Virus record (IMG/VR): IMGVR_UViG_3300042876_000338
Location: 1-59,156 of that record
DNA: 59,156 nucleotides
DNA from: a virus
Direction: 5' to 3' (one strand)
The translations under genes were made by a program, and so were the position numbers. Position 1 is the stretch's first letter; each line of letters opens with the position of its first letter. This document shows, piece by piece, positions 54,647-59,156 of this stretch. Under the pieces are notes generated by a model, which was not told the origin of the DNA, did not search any database, and worked only from the letters and a program-made list of their open reading frames with translations.

Positions 54647-54895
54647 ATGAGCACGTCACTGGGGAAGATGAGCGAGAAGGCGCGGAAGTTCGAGAAGGCG
54701 TGGACGCGGTACGATCGCCGCGCCAAGTTCGCGCGCGAGGGGCGGATCTGCAAGTTCTGCGGGATGATCTGCGGTGACGCCAAGCAGACGATCGCGCACG
54801 AGCAGTCCGTGTTCCACGTCGAGGATCGCGTCGAGGCCGCCCGGATCAGGAAGAACGCCGAGGTCACGGCGCCCGCGCCCGAGGTGGCGGCGTGA
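54647..54895 (+). CDS. C2H2-like zinc-finger protein, 82 aa
   Basis: ICKFCGMICGD near 34-44 with AHEQSVFH following gives C-x2-C...H-x6-H. Basic N-terminal helix (KARKFEKAWTRYDRRAKF). Overlaps the next gene. Likely nucleic-acid binding. Confidence 0.72.
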   Translation: MSTSLGKMSEKARKFEKAWTRYDRRAKFAREGRICKFCGMICGDAKQTIAHEQSVFHVEDRVEAARIRKNAEVTAPAPEVAA

Positions 54896-55347
54896 CCGGC
54901 GAGGGGTTCTTCGCCCGGGTGGCTGGGGGCCTGCCTGCGCCCAAGATCACGCCGATTCTACGGCCGCGCATCGTGGTGATCTCACCGCTCGCGGAGCGCA
55001 CCGTGGGCACGGTCGTCTACTCCCTAAAGGACAATGCCGCCATGGCGCGCGACCTCTGCCGTCACCTCTGCGCGGCGGGGTTCGCGGCGTTCGCGCCGCA
55101 CGGGTTCTACTCCATGTTCCTCGACGATCGGGCCGCCGATCAGCGCGTTGCGGGCATGGAGTCGGGCGCAGCGTGGCTCGCGGCGTCGCAGGGCGCGTTC
55201 GTGGACGTGTCGATCGGGCTGTCGAGTGGGATGTGCCACGATCTCGCGCTCTGCACGCGCCTCGGAATCCCGGCGGTGTTCTACGACCGCGACCGTGACC
55301 GCTTCGAGACCGTGGCGGATTCGCTTCGGCACGTGGTGAAGCCATGA
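54892..55347 (+). CDS. Nucleoside deoxyribosyltransferase-like protein, 151 aa
   Basis: GTG start overlapping the previous stop. FAPHGFYSMFLDD near 69-81 and SIGLSSGMCHDLALCTRLGIPAVFYD near 106-131 follow the layout of NDT-like/DUF4406-type phage proteins with a Rossmann-like fold. Such proteins remodel nucleotides or NAD-like ligands. Catalytic residues are not certain. Confidence 0.72.
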   Translation: MTGEGFFARVAGGLPAPKITPILRPRIVVISPLAERTVGTVVYSLKDNAAMARDLCRHLCAAGFAAFAPHGFYSMFLDDRAADQRVAGMESGAAWLAASQGAFVDVSIGLSSGMCHDLALCTRLGIPAVFYDRDRDRFETVADSLRHVVKP

Positions 55348-56063
55348 ACGATCCGTACGACTTCGATGAGCGAGATCCGATGCTGACGGACGGCGACCCC
55401 GGAGACGAGCACAGCATCGGGGATCCGTCCGCGGCGCCCCCCGCGTCGAGGGCCGCGCCGAAGAAGGCGCGGAAGCCCCGGCGGGCCAACGACGCCTACC
55501 CTACGGTCGACGAACTCGCCACGGCGATCGTGCGCCGCGTCGCCGACGTAGCGTCGCTCCCCGAGCGCGTCGTCGAGCCCACCTCCGGCGACGGTTCGTT
55601 CGTCCGCGCCGTGCGGGCGGTCTACGGCGCGCCGCGCGTCGTCGCGGTCGACATCGAAGAGAAGTATGAGGGATCGAACGTCGCCGCAGGCGCCAAGTTC
55701 GTCCACGCCGACTTCTTGGGGATCGACGACTCCGCGCTCGCTTCTGCCGATCTGATCGTCGGCAACCCGCCGTTCAACATCGCCGCGCAGATCGTCGCGA
55801 AGTGCGTCCGCGCCGCGCCGCGCGCCGTCATCGCCTTCCTTCTTCCCGTCGGCTTCGTCGGCCGCACGAAGGAGCGCGATGGGGCGTACTGGAAGGCGAA
55901 CCCCGTGCGCTACTACGCCGCGCTTCACCCGCGGCCCAGCTTCACCGGGGACGGACGCACCGATCGAATGGAGTACGCGCTGATCGGCTTCGGGCCGCGC
56001 GCGGCGTGGGGCGGTGACGCGACGGACATCTACGGTGAGCCGATCGTCTGGAGGCCCGAGTGA
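55344..56063 (+). CDS. N6-adenine-type DNA methyltransferase, 239 aa
   Basis: A disordered acidic N-terminus of about 50 residues, then VVEPTSGDGSFVRAVR (SAM loop, near 77-90), VDIEEKYEG, and the catalytic NPPF (IVGNPPFNIA, near 138-147), followed by FLLPVGFVGRTKERD. Motif order I then IV. It is the second DNA methyltransferase in the genome. Confidence 0.87.
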   Translation: MNDPYDFDERDPMLTDGDPGDEHSIGDPSAAPPASRAAPKKARKPRRANDAYPTVDELATAIVRRVADVASLPERVVEPTSGDGSFVRAVRAVYGAPRVVAVDIEEKYEGSNVAAGAKFVHADFLGIDDSALASADLIVGNPPFNIAAQIVAKCVRAAPRAVIAFLLPVGFVGRTKERDGAYWKANPVRYYAALHPRPSFTGDGRTDRMEYALIGFGPRAAWGGDATDIYGEPIVWRPE

Positions 56064-56401
56064 CGTGGGCGCGGGGCGTGATGTTCTTCGCGCTTGTAAC
56101 TGGCGGCACGATCCTCGGGCGCGGTATCGCGGATCGACTCTCTTCGCCGCCTTCGGTTCCGGTTAAACTGGACTGCGCGGCGCGTTGCGCTCCGCGCTTC
56201 GTGCTTGCAAGCTCCGCGGCAACCTGCGAGTGTTCTCCCGATGCGTCGTGGGTTGTGTCTACGATCGACGTGTGCGAGAAGAAGTGCGTAGGACTTCCGT
56301 ACGATGTTCGAGCGGAGCGGGACGGATCGATCGAGTGCCGCTGCGGTCGACCCGAGAAGATCCGGCGGGTCTGGGCCGCGGCAGCCGACAAGGAGAACTA
56401 A
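56060..56401 (+). CDS. Exported or anchored Cys-rich protein, 113 aa
   Basis: GTG start. One N-terminal span (MTWARGVMFFALVTGGTILG) followed by a short Cys-rich domain with eight Cys (CAARC, CEC, CEKKC, CRC), suitable for disulfides in the periplasm. May act on the envelope or exclude other phages. Confidence 0.7.
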   Translation: MTWARGVMFFALVTGGTILGRGIADRLSSPPSVPVKLDCAARCAPRFVLASSAATCECSPDASWVVSTIDVCEKKCVGLPYDVRAERDGSIECRCGRPEKIRRVWAAAADKEN

Positions 56402-56617
56402 ATGGCCGACGAGAACGGAACTTCATCGATCCTCCCCGCGGTGAAGCTGACGATGGACGAACTGGACATGATCCAGCGCGGCGAGCGTGCGTGGACTCAG
56501 GTCGAGACGTTCGTGAAGATCGGCGGCGGAACGGAGCGCGACCTCGTCATGGCGCTCGAAGCCGACGCTGGCGCGCTGCTCCTCGCGGCCGAGATGATCC
56601 GCAACCGGATCAGCTAG
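56402..56617 (+). CDS. Small acidic helical protein, 71 aa
   Basis: ATG directly after the upstream stop. Acidic helices (LTMDELDMIQRGERAWTQV, ALEADAGALLLAAEMI). No motif. Unknown. Confidence 0.66.
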   Translation: MADENGTSSILPAVKLTMDELDMIQRGERAWTQVETFVKIGGGTERDLVMALEADAGALLLAAEMIRNRIS

Positions 56618-56626
56618 GAGGACACG

Positions 56627-56914
56627 ATGACACGGGGCATCGCTCTTCTCCTGCTCGCTGGGGGATGCTGCTACCACGAGACGGATCGCAGGGCGGATTG
56701 CGTTAGCGCCCACGAAGATGAACTCTCACAGCGCATCCGCACGACTCCGTTCCACCCGACGTTCACTGTCAACGCGTCGTATGAAAGCTTGACGTGTTCG
56801 CTCGCGCCGGTCGATGAAGTGCCGAGTCGAACGGAAGGGCGCCCCGTCGATCTCGGCGGCTATTGGGCCGTGAACGCGAGCGAGTTCACGCTGCGCTGCT
56901 GGAGGACGCGATGA
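56627..56914 (+). CDS. Small lipoprotein-like protein, 95 aa
   Basis: N-terminus MTRGIALLLLAGGCCYH with Cys 14 as a possible lipidation site (LAGGC, an atypical lipobox). The rest is beta-rich with three more Cys. AGGAGG upstream. Envelope protein of unknown role. Confidence 0.68.
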   Translation: MTRGIALLLLAGGCCYHETDRRADCVSAHEDELSQRIRTTPFHPTFTVNASYESLTCSLAPVDEVPSRTEGRPVDLGGYWAVNASEFTLRCWRTR

Positions 56915-57303
56915 GCACTGCGGAGAAGACGTTGTGCGCGGCGGCGATCAAGGGGCTTCGCGACGAATTCGGCCCTGACCGCAACATCGATCGGGCGGAA
57001 GCCGCCGTGCTCACCCTCCTCGACCGCCTAGAGCGAGCGGAGCGGGAGTTGAAGGAGATCGACCGGATGGCCACCGGGGACATCATCCGCGCGAACGCCG
57101 CCGAGTCCGCCCTCTCCGCCTCCCGGGAGGAGTGCGAGCGGATGCGGGAGGCGCTAGCCGCCACGCGGGAGGCTTACAGGTCTTTGCTCACGAGCATCCG
57201 ATCGTTGCCAGATGCGCCATGGAGCGTCGAAGCAGTACGGGTACTGCGGATCGGGGCCACGGAAGCTATGTGCGCCCTCGCGGAGAAGGGAGACGGCAAG
57301 TGA
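56911..57303 (+). CDS. Coiled-coil protein, 130 aa
   Basis: ATGA overlap with the lipoprotein stop. Long charged helices (RLERAERELKEIDRM, SREECERMREALAATREAYRS). No motif. Likely coiled coil, unknown role. Confidence 0.72.
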   Translation: MSTAEKTLCAAAIKGLRDEFGPDRNIDRAEAAVLTLLDRLERAERELKEIDRMATGDIIRANAAESALSASREECERMREALAATREAYRSLLTSIRSLPDAPWSVEAVRVLRIGATEAMCALAEKGDGK

Positions 57304-57716
57304 CGGACCTGACGAAGAGCCTCGCGGAACGCCGAGAAGAGGAAATCATCCGGCTCCATGCAGAGTTGAGACGAGAACAAGACGATGCCGTTCTCTGGCG
57401 CGCCCGCGCGGAGCAGTCGGCCCGCGACGCCACGATGTACCGCGAGAACCGCGACGAGTTGCACAAGGTGTGGGTGGAGCGTGCCGGCTCGCTAGAGCGC
57501 GCCCTCGTAGCCGAGGGCGAGGTCGCCCGCCTCCGCGCCCGAGTGCAGGAGGTGGAGGAGGCATTGCGGACCTTGCGAGAGGTCGCCGCCGGGATCCCGG
57601 GCGTGCCAGATCCGTGGTACCGCGATCTCATTCACGCGCTGGTTCTCGCCCGCCGCGCCCTCGCCTCCCCCTCGGAGACGCGCCCCGCCGCGACGAAGGA
57701 GGACCACCATGGCTGA
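57300..57716 (+). CDS. Coiled-coil protein, 138 aa
   Basis: The GTG start overlaps the previous stop. Acidic and basic heptads throughout (ERREEEIIRLHAELRREQDD, RLRARVQEVEEALRTLREV). It resembles its upstream neighbour and could pair with it. Confidence 0.7.
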   Translation: MTDLTKSLAERREEEIIRLHAELRREQDDAVLWRARAEQSARDATMYRENRDELHKVWVERAGSLERALVAEGEVARLRARVQEVEEALRTLREVAAGIPGVPDPWYRDLIHALVLARRALASPSETRPAATKEDHHG

Positions 57717-57903
57717 GTCATTCTGCTGCCACCACCGCGCCTACTGCCCCGAGTGCGCTGAGGATCTGGCGCGCATTCGAGCGCAGAATGTCGCGCTGCG
57801 CCGGGTCGCGGGGCAGGCTCTCTGCTACGCCTCTGCCGCGCGCGGGATGCTCTTCTACGCCCCCATGGCGGGCTGCGACTGCGTTACGTGCCGTGCGGTG
57901 TGA
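57709..57903 (+). CDS. Cys-rich small protein, 64 aa
   Basis: CCHHRAYCPECAED near the start and CDCVTC at the end give two zinc-type Cys groups. Overlaps both neighbours. Confidence 0.66.
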   Translation: MAESFCCHHRAYCPECAEDLARIRAQNVALRRVAGQALCYASAARGMLFYAPMAGCDCVTCRAV

Positions 57904-58136
57904 GCGGGCGCAACGGCTGCTGCGTGGACGGGGCCTGCACCGCTGAGACGTGCATGACGCTGCCCTCGGGGATGGTGTGCGGCGACTGCCGCCATCGCGA
58001 GAAGTGCTCTCGGATCTTCGGGATCCGGTTCACCAACGACGCCTGCGACTGGTTCCCTCGCCGCTTCGTAGACCGCAACGCCCCGACCCCGGGCGCCTCC
58101 CCGCGCCCCGACGACAAGGAGACGAATCGTGGCTGA
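57900..58136 (+). CDS. Cys-rich small protein, about 78 aa
   Basis: GTG 57900 (GTGA overlap) is preferred; GTG 57888 would add four residues. Nine Cys in the first half (CCVDGAC, ETC, VCGDCRHREKC, DAC) suggest zinc or Fe-S clusters, with the CGDCRHREKCS...F...DACDWF element often seen in small phage proteins. Confidence 0.68.
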   Translation: MSGRNGCCVDGACTAETCMTLPSGMVCGDCRHREKCSRIFGIRFTNDACDWFPRRFVDRNAPTPGASPRPDDKETNRG

Positions 58137-58431
58137 CCTTCCTACCTATGCCGTTGAGCAGATCGTGTGTGCCATACGGGAGTCGGCTGGTGACGCCTTT
58201 GCCAAGATCGCGGCGATGGGCGAAGACGCGATGGCGTGCCAGACGCGCCCTTCCGTGCTGATGCGCCCCGCCCTTGCGGTTGACGGCGACCACTGGTGCG
58301 CCCTCTACGGCGAGAACTTGCAGGACGGGGTGGCCGGGTTCGGCAAGTCGCCTGCGGAGGCGATGGCAGCCTTCGACATCGCGTGGCACTCGAAGCTGCC
58401 CCCGCGCCCCACCACGGACAAGGAGACCTAG
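58129..58431 (+). CDS. Hypothetical protein with modified-DUF1653-like look, 100 aa
   Basis: GTG start with AAGGAG upstream. Residues 45-90 (ALAVDGDHWCALYGENLQDGVAGFGKSPAEAMAAFDIAW in order) have the pattern of small phage proteins with one alpha/beta domain (strand, GFGxSPxEAxxxFD helix). Function unknown. Confidence 0.72.
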   Translation: MADLPTYAVEQIVCAIRESAGDAFAKIAAMGEDAMACQTRPSVLMRPALAVDGDHWCALYGENLQDGVAGFGKSPAEAMAAFDIAWHSKLPPRPTTDKET

Positions 58432-58433
58432 CG

Positions 58434-58676
58434 ATGGCACGGAAACCGATGCTGCCGGAACTGGAGTACTTCGTAGAACTGATCGAGCGCCCCGCGTCTT
58501 CCTATAACAGCCGCGCTCCGGCGTGCCGCGCCGAACTGGAAGCGGTCAAGCGGGTGCTTCGAATGGCGAGACCCATCGCCGACGACACCCACGGGCTGGT
58601 GGGTCCCTGCGGTGACGCTGCCCACTTGGACCGCGCCCTCGCCCGACTCGACCGCGTGACCGGGAGGAAGCCGTGA
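58434..58676 (+). CDS. Small helical protein, 80 aa
   Basis: ATG 58434, just after the previous stop. Helical, with two Cys (APACRAELE, GPCGDA). GTGA overlap with the junction-spanning gene. Unknown. Confidence 0.66.
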   Translation: MARKPMLPELEYFVELIERPASSYNSRAPACRAELEAVKRVLRMARPIADDTHGLVGPCGDAAHLDRALARLDRVTGRKP

Positions 58677-59156
58677 CCAAGAACGAGAAGATCCGAGAGG
58701 CTCTGCTGGACGCGGTGGATTACGTAGAGTGCAGTCGAGGGGACTGCGTGGAGGCCGAGGAGGACGCGCTGGGTAGGTGGAAAGCCGCTCTGGCGCTCCC
58801 CGAGGACGAGCCCGCGCCGGGTGGTCAGGAGGAGCGGCGCAAGTGGTTCCTGCTCGGGATGGCCGAGGCCGAAGCCGTCGTCCGAAAGCAGCGGGTGGAC
58901 GGGATGACGCCCATTGACCCGGCCAAGGCTCGTCAAGCTGCGGAGATGTGCGCCCTCTCCGTTGAGGCCCGGCGGGGCCCCGCCCCGTCCGCGCAGGGCG
59001 AGGTCAAGATCGAGTGCCCGAGATGCCTCCACGACTTCACGCTTCCCGCTACGGGCGAGCGGGAGCGCGGGTTCCGCGAGGGGATCGAGGCGGCGGCGAA
59101 AGTGGCCGACTCCGGGACCAAGAGCGGCACCAGCTACGCGCCCTACGCGCGTCGGC
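58673..59156 (+). CDS. N-terminal part of the junction-spanning gene
   Basis: GTG start at 58673. Acidic helical N-terminus (EKIREALLDAVDYVEC), then ERRKWFLLGMAEAEAV and CPRCLHDF, half a zinc ribbon. Runs off the right end in frame through the 73-base repeat and continues at 1-147; full length 185 aa. The AEAEAVV...IDPAKAR stretch may be a helical pair. Unknown function. Confidence 0.78.
   Translation, partial: MTKNEKIREALLDAVDYVECSRGDCVEAEEDALGRWKAALALPEDEPAPGGQEERRKWFLLGMAEAEAVVRKQRVDGMTPIDPAKARQAAEMCALSVEARRGPAPSAQGEVKIECPRCLHDFTLPATGERERGFREGIEAAAKVADSGTKSGTSYAPYARR
59084..59156. repeat. Terminal direct repeat, right copy
   Basis: Exact copy of 1-73; see the left copy. Removing one copy gives a circular map of 59,083 bp. 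Confidence 0.95.

Noticed and set aside
1-59156. tRNA genes, rRNA, CRISPR arrays or a reverse transcriptase/DGR
   Set aside because: No cloverleaf, spaced repeat array, RT motif or template/variable repeat pair was seen by eye; a tRNAscan run could still find a tRNA.

Overview
The window is a GC-rich, almost fully coding bacteriophage-type genome. The first 73 bases (1-73) are repeated exactly as the last 73 (59084-59156), and one gene reads in frame across that junction. The contig therefore closes into a circle of about 59,083 bp and looks like a complete genome. Start codons overlap stop codons (ATGA, GTGA, TAATG) throughout. Good purine-rich ribosome sites, lipoproteins, a predicted holin and TTGACG-type promoters point to a high-GC Gram-negative host; a myxobacterium or other deltaproteobacterium-like host is a guess only.

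Layout. (1) Plus strand 1-22127, early, replication and lysogeny genes: small zinc-finger proteins, a uracil-glycosylase/family-A DNA polymerase fusion, a LysM coiled-coil protein, an SMC/SbcC-like ATPase, a UvrD-like helicase, a methyltransferase/glycosyltransferase pair, a SprT-like protease, an XRE repressor-like protein, a TOPRIM protein, a tyrosine recombinase and many small unknown proteins. One isolated minus-strand beta-rich gene (10319-10567) interrupts it. (2) Minus strand 44112-22099, the late region. From its promoter end it carries a ribbon-helix-helix-like protein, a holin-like protein, small membrane proteins, a thioredoxin-like protein, a long coiled-coil protein, a terminator, a transglutaminase-like protein, a dense set of small Arg/Lys-rich and single-span membrane proteins, five beta-rich capsid candidates, exported spike-like proteins, a peptidoglycan-binding membrane protein and a membrane-anchored transglycosylase. 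(3) A switch region 44113-46534 with a degenerate recombinase-like gene and a back-to-back promoter pair. That pair drives a DUF3987-like ATPase (minus) and an intein-containing SNF2-like helicase (plus). (4) Plus strand 46534 to the end and around the junction: the helicase, a Cas4/RecB-like nuclease, two DNA methyltransferases, a Sak4-like ATPase followed by an SSB-like protein, a nucleoside-deoxyribosyltransferase-like protein and many small genes.

The most notable inference is negative plus positive. On neither strand did I recognise a large terminase, portal, HK97 capsid, tail tape measure, sheath or baseplate. The late region instead holds several two-lobed beta-sandwich proteins, at least six proteins with a C-terminal membrane span and basic tail, a family of small basic Cys-containing paralogues, a membrane-anchored lysozyme-like enzyme and a run of Sec-signal proteins. 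That combination suggests a tailless, possibly membrane-containing phage with an unusually large genome. I also see no FtsK/HerA-type packaging ATPase, so packaging is unexplained. The integrase and XRE protein suggest it may be temperate.

A recurrent promoter form, TTGACG-N17-TAGnnn, precedes four transcription units and moves several gene starts. The structural assignments rest on sequence pattern only and need structure prediction.
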